Assembly: GCA_018303855.1 (NCBI GenBank)
Contig: JAGVXI010000006.1
Coordinates: 1 to 64,000 of the forward strand
DNA from: Candidatus Pacearchaeota archaeon
GTDB taxonomy: Archaea > Nanobdellota > Nanobdellia > Pacearchaeales > GW2011-AR1
Length of the DNA: 64,000 nucleotides
Reading direction: 5' to 3'
Shown here: positions 9,478 to 19,151 of the stretch, piece after piece
How positions within the stretch are numbered: the first letter of the stretch is position 1
How the letters are laid out: each line of letters starts with the position of its first letter
Notes under the pieces: model-generated
Databases searched by the model: none
Told to the model about the DNA's origin: nothing
Seen by the model: the letters and a program-made list of their open reading frames with translations, nothing else
Made by a program: the position numbers and the translations under genes

Positions 9478-9825
9478 CTAAACAAGCCTCACAATTTTCC
9501 CGTCTTTATCCAGCTCAATAAAATGCCCGACTTTTCCGTTTCTATAACTTTCGCATTGGTTCTCAGATTTATTATCCTCGTCGGTGCGAGGAACATGAAC
9601 AATATCAACAGCAAAATCCATGCAAGTCCCTAAACACTGGCTGTTAAACTCCGCATTATTTTCTTTTTCCTGCTGATAAATATTATTGGCGCATATTACT
9701 GCTTCTTGCTGCTCTTTAACATATTCTGAGGTTGAAGCAGAAACTCCTTGCTCATCAAACCCAACTCTAAAAATTACAATCGCACTTATTAAAATAATAA
9801 ATAATAGACTCAACAAAAATATCAA
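9478..9825 (-). CDS. Small membrane-anchored/secreted protein
   Basis: N-terminal hydrophobic segment followed by Cys-containing domain. Confidence 0.5.
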   Translation of the reverse strand: MIFLLSLLFIILISAIVIFRVGFDEQGVSASTSEYVKEQQEAVICANNIYQQEKENNAEFNSQCLGTCMDFAVDIVHVPRTDEDNKSENQCESYRNGKVGHFIELDKDGKIVRLV

Positions 9826-9834
9826 ATTTTTTTC

Positions 9835-11133
9835 TCATTCTTCTTCAAATTCTAGCCGGTTGTTTAACTCATGGCTGAAATTTTTCAGCATCATCTCTTT
9901 AATTTTCTCTTTTCCTTGCTTAACCCATTCTTTATGCCCTAATACCCAGCCAAGTTTTACAAAAGCTGTTTCAGAAAGCATATCTTCAAGATAAATAATC
10001 CCTGTTTCTAAAAATTCTCTTCCGTTGCTATATACTAATGGGTTTAATCTGCCAAAAATTGTTTGACTAGCAGCACAGATAATCATGCCTTTGTCTTGAA
10101 CCTGTTTTAATTTTTTTGTCCAACCTTTTCTTGCTCTTTTTGTTGGCCCGTGCCCTAAACCAGCTAACTCCAACACAATCCCCTTGTATTTATTTTTTAT
10201 GTAATAATCTAAAATAGACGAATCATGTCCAGGATAAACCTTGACCAAAGCAACTTTTTCTTCAAATTTGTCTTCCACAACTACTTTATTATTGTTGAGC
10301 GTCCTATAATCTGAAACTTTAACAATTTTATCAGGATAAACTTTAGCAAATGGTTTTGCATTCACAGGCTTGAAAGCATCTCTTCTTGAAGAATGAAGCT
10401 TTCTAACTTTTGTTCCTGATATAGCATTGCAAAAATCATCATTGCTTGAAGCGTGTCCAACAATCATCACTTCAGCCATGTCACTTATTGCAGCCAAAGC
10501 AGAGCATTGCAAATTTAAATTTGCGTCACTTGAAGCTCTATCAACACTTCGCTGGCTGTATGTAAACACAACTGGTTTGTTTAAATTTCTTAAAAAGAAG
10601 CTCAAAGCAGCAGCAGTATAATGCAAAAAATCAGTTCCATGTGTGATTATAATTCCCTTGATGTTTGAGTCATTAAGCAACTTTTGCGCAGTCTTTGCTA
10701 TTTTTTTCCAGTCTTTATAATCCATATCTTCACTTGCCTTCATAAAAGGAGCTTCAATCTTTACAATATTAACTTTATCAAAGACTCTTGGATAAAATTT
10801 TAAAAGCTGAGAGGGAGATGTGAGCCAATCAACCCCTCCTCTTTTTGGATTTAAGCGGGCAGCAATAGTTCCACCAGTTATAATCATCCCAATATTTGGT
10901 TTTTCTTTATCTCTTTTTAACTCAATCTCCTCGTCTTCAATTTTTGTTTTACTTAAAACTTGAACATTAACAATCTCCTTTTTACTTATCCCAATATTAT
11001 AACCAGAATCTAATTTCAACAGCACAAGCCCTTTTTCTTCTTCAGGACTCTCTAAGAATACACCTTTATATTCATATTTTATAAGTGAGATTTTTACATA
11101 GTCCCCAGGTTTTGCGCTAATCTTTTCTGCCAT
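9835..11133 (-). CDS. gatD: Glu-tRNA(Gln) amidotransferase subunit D
   Basis: Asparaginase-like MIITGGTIAARLNP and THGTDFLHYTAAALSF with GatD N-terminal domain. Confidence 0.93.
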   Translation of the reverse strand: MAEKISAKPGDYVKISLIKYEYKGVFLESPEEEKGLVLLKLDSGYNIGISKKEIVNVQVLSKTKIEDEEIELKRDKEKPNIGMIITGGTIAARLNPKRGGVDWLTSPSQLLKFYPRVFDKVNIVKIEAPFMKASEDMDYKDWKKIAKTAQKLLNDSNIKGIIITHGTDFLHYTAAALSFFLRNLNKPVVFTYSQRSVDRASSDANLNLQCSALAAISDMAEVMIVGHASSNDDFCNAISGTKVRKLHSSRRDAFKPVNAKPFAKVYPDKIVKVSDYRTLNNNKVVVEDKFEEKVALVKVYPGHDSSILDYYIKNKYKGIVLELAGLGHGPTKRARKGWTKKLKQVQDKGMIICAASQTIFGRLNPLVYSNGREFLETGIIYLEDMLSETAFVKLGWVLGHKEWVKQGKEKIKEMMLKNFSHELNNRLEFEEE

Positions 11134-11277
11134 AAAAAAGAGAAATCAATCACATATAAAAACCTTTTCAAGTTTTATTATAATAATGCATAATGAGTGA
11201 ATAATAAAAAGGATATATCAATAAATTAATAAACAACTTTCTCTTATATTGATTAATCAAATATAAATATAACAAAC

Positions 11278-12648
11278 ATGGCAAAAATTGGATTAGAAAT
11301 CCATGGATATGTTCAAACAAAAGAAAAATTGTTTTGTAAATGCAAGGCAGAACATGGATTAAAATTTTTCAAGCCAAATATAAACATCTGCCCTATTTGC
11401 ACAGGACAGCCAGGCGCAAAACCACTATTGCCCAACAATGAAGCTATATCTAAAATAATTCAAATAGCCTTGGTTCTAAGCTGTAAAATAAATAATAGAT
11501 TAGTATGGCAAAGAAAACATTATAATTGGCCTGATTTGCCAAAGGGATACCAGAATACAATCTCAGGAGCATATGCTATTCCTATTGGAGTGAATGGGAA
11601 ATTTGAAAATATAAGAGTTAAAGAAGTTCATTTAGAAGAAGATCCTGCTGCTTGGAATCCTTTAACAGGAGAAATAGACTATAATCGTTCAGGTTCTCCT
11701 TTAGTGGAAATTGTAACAGAACCTGATTTCAAATCTTCAGAACAAGTAACAGATTGGCTCAAGCAGTTAATTCATGCTTTAAGTTATATAAAATCATTGG
11801 ATAAATCTTCTGGAATAAAAGCAGATGTAAATGTTTCTGTATCAAAAGGTAAAAGAGTTGAAGTAAAAAATGTTAACAGCCTCACAAATATCAAAACTGC
11901 AATTGATTATGAGATTTCAAGACAGGGAAAATCCACGCCAAAAATACAAGAAACAAGAGCATTTGATGAAAAAACAGGCATAACAATTATGATGAGGGCA
12001 AAAGAACAGGCAGAAGATTATAGATTTATATCAGAACCAGACTTGCCTGTCGTTAATATAAAAAGAAAAGAGATTCAAAGCATAAAAAATTCTCTACCTG
12101 AGACTCCCAAATCAAAACTTCAAAAGCTGATAAAAAGGCATAAAATTTCAAAAAAACATGCAGAAGTTTTAACTAAAAAATTAGAGATTGTTGAATTTTT
12201 TGAAAAAGTAATAGACAAAATTCCTGCACACATTGCTGTGCCCTGGACAACTGTAGAGCTATTAAGAGTTTTAAACTATAATAAAAAAGAACTTAATGAA
12301 GTCGAAATTAAAGTTGAACATTTTATTGAACTTCTTAAACTCATAAAAAACAAAGTTATAACAGAATTAAAAGCCAAAGAAATTCTTAATAAGTTTGTTC
12401 CAAAATCATTTTCCCCTAAAAATCATGCAAAAGAACACCAAAAAATATCTGGGAAAATAGAAATAGAAAACATCTGTAAGCAGGTTATTAAACAAAATGC
12501 GCAAGCTGTTCAAGATTATAAATCAGGAAAACAAGAAGCTTTAAACTTTTTAATTGGGCAAGTTATGAAACAATCAAATAAAAGAGCAGATTACGAGACA
12601 TCAAAGATTATATTAGAAAGATTATTAAAAAACAATTTAACAGGCTAA
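11278..12648 (+). CDS. gatB: Asp-tRNA(Asn)/Glu-tRNA(Gln) amidotransferase subunit B
   Basis: GLEIHGYVQTKEKLFCKC, VHLEEDPAAW, C-terminal AVQDYKSGKQEALNFLIGQVMK. Confidence 0.93.
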   Translation: MAKIGLEIHGYVQTKEKLFCKCKAEHGLKFFKPNINICPICTGQPGAKPLLPNNEAISKIIQIALVLSCKINNRLVWQRKHYNWPDLPKGYQNTISGAYAIPIGVNGKFENIRVKEVHLEEDPAAWNPLTGEIDYNRSGSPLVEIVTEPDFKSSEQVTDWLKQLIHALSYIKSLDKSSGIKADVNVSVSKGKRVEVKNVNSLTNIKTAIDYEISRQGKSTPKIQETRAFDEKTGITIMMRAKEQAEDYRFISEPDLPVVNIKRKEIQSIKNSLPETPKSKLQKLIKRHKISKKHAEVLTKKLEIVEFFEKVIDKIPAHIAVPWTTVELLRVLNYNKKELNEVEIKVEHFIELLKLIKNKVITELKAKEILNKFVPKSFSPKNHAKEHQKISGKIEIENICKQVIKQNAQAVQDYKSGKQEALNFLIGQVMKQSNKRADYETSKIILERLLKNNLTG

Positions 12649-12775
12649 CACTATAATTAAATATTCATAAAATTAAATTAAGCTAATTTATAGACTATTT
12701 ACCTTTAAAACTAAATTTCCAGTTATTTTTAAGATGTCTAATTAACTTCAGTTTGGTTATGCCACTTGCCTAAAA

Positions 12776-13111
12776 TTACTGACATCTACCTTCATCGCAA
12801 TCAGCTGGGCATTTTTGTTCTACGCTTTTAACAACACCATCTTCACAATAATACTCTACAACACTTTCCAGATTACAATGGTCAAAAAACGCACTTTTGC
12901 CTTTCGTGGTAGATGATGCCTCGCCGAAATTCTTTCCATCTGGGAATCTGTCATTTGCGTCATAATCTTTGCACTCAGCACTACCTGTATACCCGTAAAT
13001 AATCTTTCCAATAATGTTGTTCCCTGAAATCACAAGCAATGTAGATACAAGCACTACGGCAATTAAAACTACCCAAGCTAACTGATTTGTATTCAACTCT
13101 TTCTTTGCCAT
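12776..13111 (-). CDS. Small secreted Cys-rich protein (paralog of 13289..13621)
   Basis: N-terminal TM; CKDYDANDRFPDGKNF...CPADCDEGRC. Confidence 0.65.
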   Translation of the reverse strand: MAKKELNTNQLAWVVLIAVVLVSTLLVISGNNIIGKIIYGYTGSAECKDYDANDRFPDGKNFGEASSTTKGKSAFFDHCNLESVVEYYCEDGVVKSVEQKCPADCDEGRCQ

Positions 13112-13288
13112 ACATTAGTTAGATAATCTTATTTTATAAATATTGCTATACCATATATTAAGCATCATTAGACTATATAGCATGCAAATCCTCTTATAAT
13201 CATACGAGTTTAACACCCTGCACTTATTTTATTTTTTATGATATATCTAGACATAAATAACTACTCTCTAAAACCCCAAAGAATTAAT

Positions 13289-13621
13289 CTACTGGAAGGG
13301 AAAATCTCTGCATCTACCAGTAGTACAACCAAACCCGCAAGTTCTCTCCACACTATCAATTAATCCGTCACTAGTGCAGTAATATTCGACAAGATTTCCG
13401 CTTCCTGCATTACAATTATCCCTAAATACTGCTTTGCCTAATTTAGTAGTGCCTCTCACTTCGGAATTTATTCCATCTGGAAATTTATCATTCACATCAT
13501 CATCAGTACATTCTTTCACTTCATAAAAGATGGTATTACCGCTAAAAAATCCTCCTGCATAAGAAATAACTAAAACTAATAATAAAGTCAAAACAAGAGC
13601 TACAACCATCTTTGTTTCCAT
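13289..13621 (-). CDS. Small secreted Cys-rich protein (paralog of 12776..13111)
   Basis: N-terminal TM; CTDDDVNDKFPDGINS...CGFGCTTGRC. Confidence 0.65.
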   Translation of the reverse strand: METKMVVALVLTLLLVLVISYAGGFFSGNTIFYEVKECTDDDVNDKFPDGINSEVRGTTKLGKAVFRDNCNAGSGNLVEYYCTSDGLIDSVERTCGFGCTTGRCRDFPFQ

Positions 13622-13712
13622 TAATTAATTGAAATGACCATAGTTTTTAAATATTCCTAAACAAATAATTTAACCATTACTAAAAAGAGTTCAATGAATA
13701 ATTAGATAATTA

Positions 13713-13800
13713 TGGGCCTGCAGGGATTTGAACCCCGATTTCCCGGTTTCTTCAACAAAATCACCGAAGCCGGGGAGTCTATCCATTGACTTACAAGCCC
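13713..13800 (-). tRNA. tRNA-Arg(TCG) with ~16-nt intron at 37/38
   Basis: Acceptor GGGCTTG/CAGGCCC; anticodon stem CCCGG/CCGGG; CTTC/GAAG central helix with AAA bulge, BHB-like; T-arm GGGGTTCAAATCCC. Confidence 0.88.
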
Positions 13801-13863
13801 TGATTTTATAATGCATGCTTAGTTTTTAATGATTACGATTAAGCTGAAAACATTGATAATTTT

Positions 13864-14304
13864 TTAAGAAAGAGTTACTGCTTGAATCTCATGGTTTTCA
13901 AACATTCTTTGCCCTAAATAAATCGGAATCATCGCAAGCACAGTTTCTTTAGTATGATAACCTTCATCTTGCAAATCTCTTGTAACATCCTCAACTACTA
14001 GCAATAATTTATCCAATGATTTTACTTCTAAATCAGTTGCCTTAGCTACTTCACATTTTTCATAAGGATTATTTGCAAAAGCAGTACAAGTATCATCTAA
14101 TCTGTAACCATTATCTTTAAAAAAAATTGCAATATATTGCTTAAAGAAATCAGAAGACACAAAATCAAAAACCTTCCTAATAGGAAAAAAATCAGTTACA
14201 GGAACATTAACCATTAGCGGGAAAATTTCACCTGTTCCAATAATTTGTAAGAATTCACTATTGGCATTAACTCTTAATACTTTTGTAAAATTTACCTTTC
14301 CCAT
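13864..14304 (-). CDS. Uncharacterised protein
   Basis: 146-aa ORF, no antisense competitor. Confidence 0.55.
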   Translation of the reverse strand: MGKVNFTKVLRVNANSEFLQIIGTGEIFPLMVNVPVTDFFPIRKVFDFVSSDFFKQYIAIFFKDNGYRLDDTCTAFANNPYEKCEVAKATDLEVKSLDKLLLVVEDVTRDLQDEGYHTKETVLAMIPIYLGQRMFENHEIQAVTLS

Positions 14305-14413
14305 TATTTTATTAAGATAAAGCAGGTTTTTAATATTTACTACACTCTAGGCTCTATGCAAACTTTAATAAATAATCTTAACTAACCACATGACATAACA
14401 GAGTTTAAATAAA

Positions 14414-15265
14414 ATGCCATTGCAAAGACATCACAAAATCCTTATTGGGGGACTTAGTAGCTTAGTCATAATTTACATGATAATTAATGGCATTTTTCTT
14501 TATATGCTATACCTTCAACTTGATGCAAATTATAATGCATTAAACAAAAAAATCACAGAAATGCAGGCAGAAACAGAAAATAAGATAATTGAGCTCTCTG
14601 AAAATGTTTTGCAGACTAGAGAAGATCTTGGCACAACAATAAGCTCATTAAATAAACAGATTGACCAGGTAAAAGCGCAAACAAGTGCTGACTTTTCTGA
14701 TATTATTGAAGAATCAATTCCAAGCGTTGTAACAATAAAAACAGATGTTGCCCAGGGAACAGGGTTTATAATTCACAAAGATGGATACATTGTTACAAAT
14801 GCTCATGTTTTAGCAGGAGGAAGAGAAATATATGCAGTTACTTCAGATCAAAAGGTGTATGAAGCTAAATTTTATGGATACAGCCTGGATTTAGATGTGG
14901 CGCTTCTAAAAATTTTAGGCACATACTCTGCTTTGGAACTAAGTGACTCCAATGAAGTCCAGGTTGGAGAGAAAGTTATTGCCATTGGAAATCCTCTTGG
15001 ATTGCAATTTTCTGTGACAGAAGGAATTGTTTCTAACTTGCACATGAAAGGAACAAATAATTTAGATGCTTACATACAAACTGATGCTGCCCTTAATCCA
15101 GGCAATTCAGGGGGGCCATTAATTAATAAACAAGGGGAAGTTATTGGAATGAATAACTTTAAAATAGGCGGAAGCGAGGGCTTGGGATTTGCATTAGAAT
15201 CAAATTATATAAAGCAGGTTATCAATGAAATAGCCAATGACGTATTAGCTACAGACATTACTTAA
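14414..15265 (+). CDS. HtrA/DegP-like (S1C) trypsin-like serine protease without PDZ, membrane-anchored
   Basis: N-terminal TM and coiled coil; VTNAHVLAGG, DLDVALLKI, GNSGGPL; ends shortly after protease domain. Confidence 0.9.
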   Translation: MPLQRHHKILIGGLSSLVIIYMIINGIFLYMLYLQLDANYNALNKKITEMQAETENKIIELSENVLQTREDLGTTISSLNKQIDQVKAQTSADFSDIIEESIPSVVTIKTDVAQGTGFIIHKDGYIVTNAHVLAGGREIYAVTSDQKVYEAKFYGYSLDLDVALLKILGTYSALELSDSNEVQVGEKVIAIGNPLGLQFSVTEGIVSNLHMKGTNNLDAYIQTDAALNPGNSGGPLINKQGEVIGMNNFKIGGSEGLGFALESNYIKQVINEIANDVLATDIT

Positions 15266-15283
15266 AACCTGAATAAAGTCAAA

Positions 15284-16795
15284 ATGGCGAACAGAAAAAA
15301 GGATAAAGACAACAGCAAAAGAATAAACCAGGAAAAAAATGATAGTGTAAATCAGGATAAAGCAACATTTAACATTTCAAAATATAAAAATTTTAGCGAG
15401 TGGTACACTGAAATTCTTAAAAAAGCAGAGATTGTAGATATAAGATATAATATCAAAGGTTTTCTTGTTCACCAACCATGGAGTGTTTTGGCTGTTGAAA
15501 AAATGTATAGGCAAATAGAAAAGGCACTTCAGAAAAAAGGGCATCTGCCATATTTTTTTCCAACACTAATTCCTGAATCCAACTTAAAAAAAGAAGCATC
15601 GCATATAAGCAAATTTACCCCAGAGGTCTTTTGGGTAACGCATGGAGGTAACACAAAATTCGAAGAGAGATTAGCATTAAGGCCGACTAGTGAAACAGCC
15701 TTTTACCAGATGTTTTCTTTATGGATTAGAAGTTATAAAGATTTGCCGTTTAAAACTTATCAAAGAGCGCAAGTGTTCAGGCATGATACAAAAGCAACGC
15801 GCCCATTATTAAGGGACAGGGAATTTTACTGGATAGAGTCGCATTGCGCACATGCAACAGAAAAAGATGCTATTAACCAGGTTAGAGAGGATATGGAAAC
15901 AACAAAAGAAGTTTTGCATGATATTTTTGGTTTGCCATTTATATTTTTTGAAAGACCTATTTGGGATAAATTTCCAGGAGCAGCAAGAACATTCGCTGCA
16001 GATGTGCTAAACCCAGATGGAAAATTAGTACAACAACCTTCAACTCACTTAATAAGCAGAGAATTTTCAAAAGCCTTCGATGTAAAATTTAAAGACAAAG
16101 ACAGCAAAGAGAAATATGCATTTCTAACCTGTTATGGTCCTGCAATTTCAAGAATACTTGCGTCTGTAATAATTGTTCATGGAGATAATAAGGGGCTTAA
16201 ATTTCCCTGGCACATAGCCCCAAAGCAAGTTGTAATAACAACTATTGGAAATGATAAATTAACAAAAAACAAGGCAGAACAATTAAAACAAAGATTAGAA
16301 GAAGCTGGAGTAGATACCATCATAGATAACTCTGACGCACGACCTGGGGAGAAATTTTATTTTTGGGAGATGAAAGGAGTCCCATTAAGGATAGAGCTGG
16401 GTAAAAACGAAATTAAAAGCAAAACTTTAATGATATTTAGGCGGGACATTAATAAGAAAGATAAAATAAACGAGTCAGAATTAATAGAGTATATCAAAAA
16501 AACTTCCAAACAATATAATGATAACCTATTCAAGTCCGCAGATGATTTATTTAAGGATAGGATAGTTGATGCAAAATCTCCTGAAGAAGCAAAAGCTGCA
16601 ATAGAAACCGGCAAAATTGCAAGATGTAATTTTTGTTCAACAAATAGCGATGGAATTCAATGCGCAGAGATTGTTGAAAAAGAAATTAACGCTGAGGTGC
16701 GTGGAACAAAATTTGAAAAAGAAAAGCCAAAGGGGAATTGTGTGTTCTGTAAAAAACCAGCAAAAGAGGTTGTGTACATAGGCAGAAGTTATTAA
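15284..16795 (+). CDS. proS: Prolyl-tRNA synthetase, archaeal/eukaryotic type
   Basis: RPTSETAFYQMFSLWIRSYKDLP; C-terminal CNFC...CVFCKK and terminal ...GRSY. Confidence 0.94.
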   Translation: MANRKKDKDNSKRINQEKNDSVNQDKATFNISKYKNFSEWYTEILKKAEIVDIRYNIKGFLVHQPWSVLAVEKMYRQIEKALQKKGHLPYFFPTLIPESNLKKEASHISKFTPEVFWVTHGGNTKFEERLALRPTSETAFYQMFSLWIRSYKDLPFKTYQRAQVFRHDTKATRPLLRDREFYWIESHCAHATEKDAINQVREDMETTKEVLHDIFGLPFIFFERPIWDKFPGAARTFAADVLNPDGKLVQQPSTHLISREFSKAFDVKFKDKDSKEKYAFLTCYGPAISRILASVIIVHGDNKGLKFPWHIAPKQVVITTIGNDKLTKNKAEQLKQRLEEAGVDTIIDNSDARPGEKFYFWEMKGVPLRIELGKNEIKSKTLMIFRRDINKKDKINESELIEYIKKTSKQYNDNLFKSADDLFKDRIVDAKSPEEAKAAIETGKIARCNFCSTNSDGIQCAEIVEKEINAEVRGTKFEKEKPKGNCVFCKKPAKEVVYIGRSY

Positions 16796-16852
16796 TGTTG
16801 ATTCAAAGAATTTTAAAGTAAGATTTATAAATAGGAATATTAACAAACTTTT

Positions 16853-17188
16853 ATGAAATTAGAGAATTTAACAGAAAAACATCTCATAAAAGTCATGGGG
16901 TTGTATGAAAAACATTGCGGATTAGGAAGAGATTTTGCAAATACGATGTTTCAATATCCAGAAACAGTTCTACAAGATTTAAAAAAATATGGGAGAGGGG
17001 AGTATAGAGTAGGCTCAAAATGGGACATGCATTCCAAAATATATTTTGAAACTGATTTTGAAGGTAATGTAGTAGTAAGGTTCAACTCAAATTTTGACCC
17101 AAGAGATAGAAAAGGAAGAGAATATAAAACTGCGGAAAAAGCAGGAGAAAAGTTTGTAGAATCTGTAACACAATACCTTAATCATTGA
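16853..17188 (+). CDS. Uncharacterised protein
   Basis: 111-aa ORF in intergenic context. Confidence 0.5.
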   Translation: MKLENLTEKHLIKVMGLYEKHCGLGRDFANTMFQYPETVLQDLKKYGRGEYRVGSKWDMHSKIYFETDFEGNVVVRFNSNFDPRDRKGREYKTAEKAGEKFVESVTQYLNH

Positions 17189-17665
17189 TGAATAAAATGT
17201 TGCGATTAAGCTCATACCTTTTTGAGAGCTCATGACTAAAAAATAGAACAAGCACACTTACCAATAACATGATAAGCATTACCTTTATTTTTGCTATTCT
17301 TCCTGCTTCATTTCTATATTATTTAATTCATCTTCTAAGCGAAGAGTTAATTCTATTAAAGTAGATAACTCCTGCTCAACAACTACTTTTTCCATTTTTT
17401 TCTCCTTTTGTCATTTTTTGGAAAAAGCCCGTCAATTAAAACACAAGAGAATTCTTTCAAAGCCCTAGAATTATAATCAATCACACCCTCAAAAATTCAG
17501 AGCCAAGAAAGAAAACGCTTGAATTAAATTGAGAGGCTTTTAATTGATGTAGGGTAAACACAGTTAAAAACGCAAGATGCACAATGCCATCTCCTAATAT
17601 TGTGTCTACCAATCATACAATAATAAAGAAAACAGGGTTTTAATATTTTTTGGTTAGCTAAAATA

Positions 17666-18043
17666 TTAGTGCATCCATTTTTCTTTCTGCACTTTCATAT
17701 CACATAACATTCTATTTAATCCAGATAGTATAGTAATAAGCTTACCTCTATCCTTATCAGGTATATCTGATTCATAAAGAATTAATTCTTCACTTAACCC
17801 TTTTTTTGTCCTAGTGACTCCTAACGCATTCCGTTTTTCATTGTAAACTATAGAAAACTTGTCTTCATCTGGTTGATGCGTTTCAGGAATTTCAAGTGCT
17901 TTCTTCTTCTTTAACTCTTGAAATTCGTCGAGACTAACAGGAGATAAAAAACACGGATACTCTGCATCACTATACTTTAGATTTAATGGCAACATGTTAA
18001 TATCTTTATTTCCTCGCTTAAAAAGATTATGGTTTTTTATCAC
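17666..18043 (-). CDS. Uncharacterised protein
   Basis: 125-aa ORF upstream of no recognised family. Confidence 0.45.
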   Translation of the reverse strand: MIKNHNLFKRGNKDINMLPLNLKYSDAEYPCFLSPVSLDEFQELKKKKALEIPETHQPDEDKFSIVYNEKRNALGVTRTKKGLSEELILYESDIPDKDRGKLITILSGLNRMLCDMKVQKEKWMH

Positions 18044-18087
18044 ACTCTTAACTGACGTAGAACAACCTAGATTAATCCAGCCGGAAA

Positions 18088-19137
18088 CTATTTTGCAAGT
18101 TCTTTTAAACTTTTCCTGAATTTCCCCAAATTTTCAATCCTCATCTGAACGCCAACAGCATTTTCATGCCCGCCCCCAGTAGCCCCATCAATATCCTCAA
18201 TTGATTTTAAAACAGCTTCCCTAATCTTCTCGCCCCTAACTGAAATATTAGCTTTTATTCCTGTAACATAAACAACAACTATAATCTTTTTCGGAAATCT
18301 GTAACTTAATTCATTGGATAAATCAGAGCTTATACTCAAATCCCCCCCATATTGGAAAAACAGTAATTTCCCTCCTTTCTTGTAATGATCTTCTGCCTTA
18401 ATTAAAAGCTTCATATACCTGCCATGAATCTGCCTAAATCGTTTATGCATAGTATAATTTCTTTTATCCTCTTCTAAAATTTCATACGGCATTTTAACCT
18501 GAACTAAAAATTTCAGCATGTTAACCACATTGGTAATTGAATCTTTAAGAGCAAAGCTGAATATCCTTGCAATTTTTCCAATCTGAGAAGTGTAATATAC
18601 ATCAAAAGCATTTTTACTTTCTATTGATAAATCAGCATACTTTTTCGTAAAATCTTCATAAAAATCAGGAAGATGCCTATCTGAAATACATCCTACTACA
18701 GCAAACCAGATATCTTCCTTTTTATTTGCAACCTGATAGCAAAGAAAAGTTGTGGGTTCAGTGCTTTTTTGTTCATTGAGAGTTGGATTGTAGTATTTAA
18801 CTAACTCTGAAAATCTGTTCGCATTTTGAATTTCATGATGATCAATCCACACAATTGGGATATTATATTTTTCAGCTTCTTTTAAAAATTCATCTGCTAC
18901 TAATGGTTTATCCAGAATAAAAATGTAATCAGCTTTTAATTCCTGCACTTTTCTAAAATAGCTTGCATTTAGTTCTGGAAAAGATCTTATCGGCACGCCT
19001 TTTCCTTTTCCAAAAGCTCTTCTCAATAATAAAAAAGAGCACAATCCGTCAGCATCATTGTCAAAAAAGAATAGGGGATTATGGCTCTGCTCTAAATATT
19101 CTCTAATTTCTTTAATTTGTTTTTCTGTAAAACCCAT
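18088..19137 (-). CDS. DHH/DHHA1 phosphoesterase
   Basis: FFDNDADGLCSFLLLRR, WIDHHEI, DIDGATGGGHENAVGVQ motifs. Confidence 0.88.
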   Translation of the reverse strand: MGFTEKQIKEIREYLEQSHNPLFFFDNDADGLCSFLLLRRAFGKGKGVPIRSFPELNASYFRKVQELKADYIFILDKPLVADEFLKEAEKYNIPIVWIDHHEIQNANRFSELVKYYNPTLNEQKSTEPTTFLCYQVANKKEDIWFAVVGCISDRHLPDFYEDFTKKYADLSIESKNAFDVYYTSQIGKIARIFSFALKDSITNVVNMLKFLVQVKMPYEILEEDKRNYTMHKRFRQIHGRYMKLLIKAEDHYKKGGKLLFFQYGGDLSISSDLSNELSYRFPKKIIVVVYVTGIKANISVRGEKIREAVLKSIEDIDGATGGGHENAVGVQMRIENLGKFRKSLKELAK

Positions 19138-19151
19138 TTTTAGTATAGATG

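Noticed and set aside
11249-11260. Palindrome TTGATTAATCAA upstream of gatB
   Set aside because: AT-rich palindromes of this size are expected by chance here; not promoted to a finding.
13713-13800. Reading the intron-containing tRNA as a pseudo-tRNA
   Set aside because: Removing ~16 nt restores a canonical cloverleaf and BHB-like motif.
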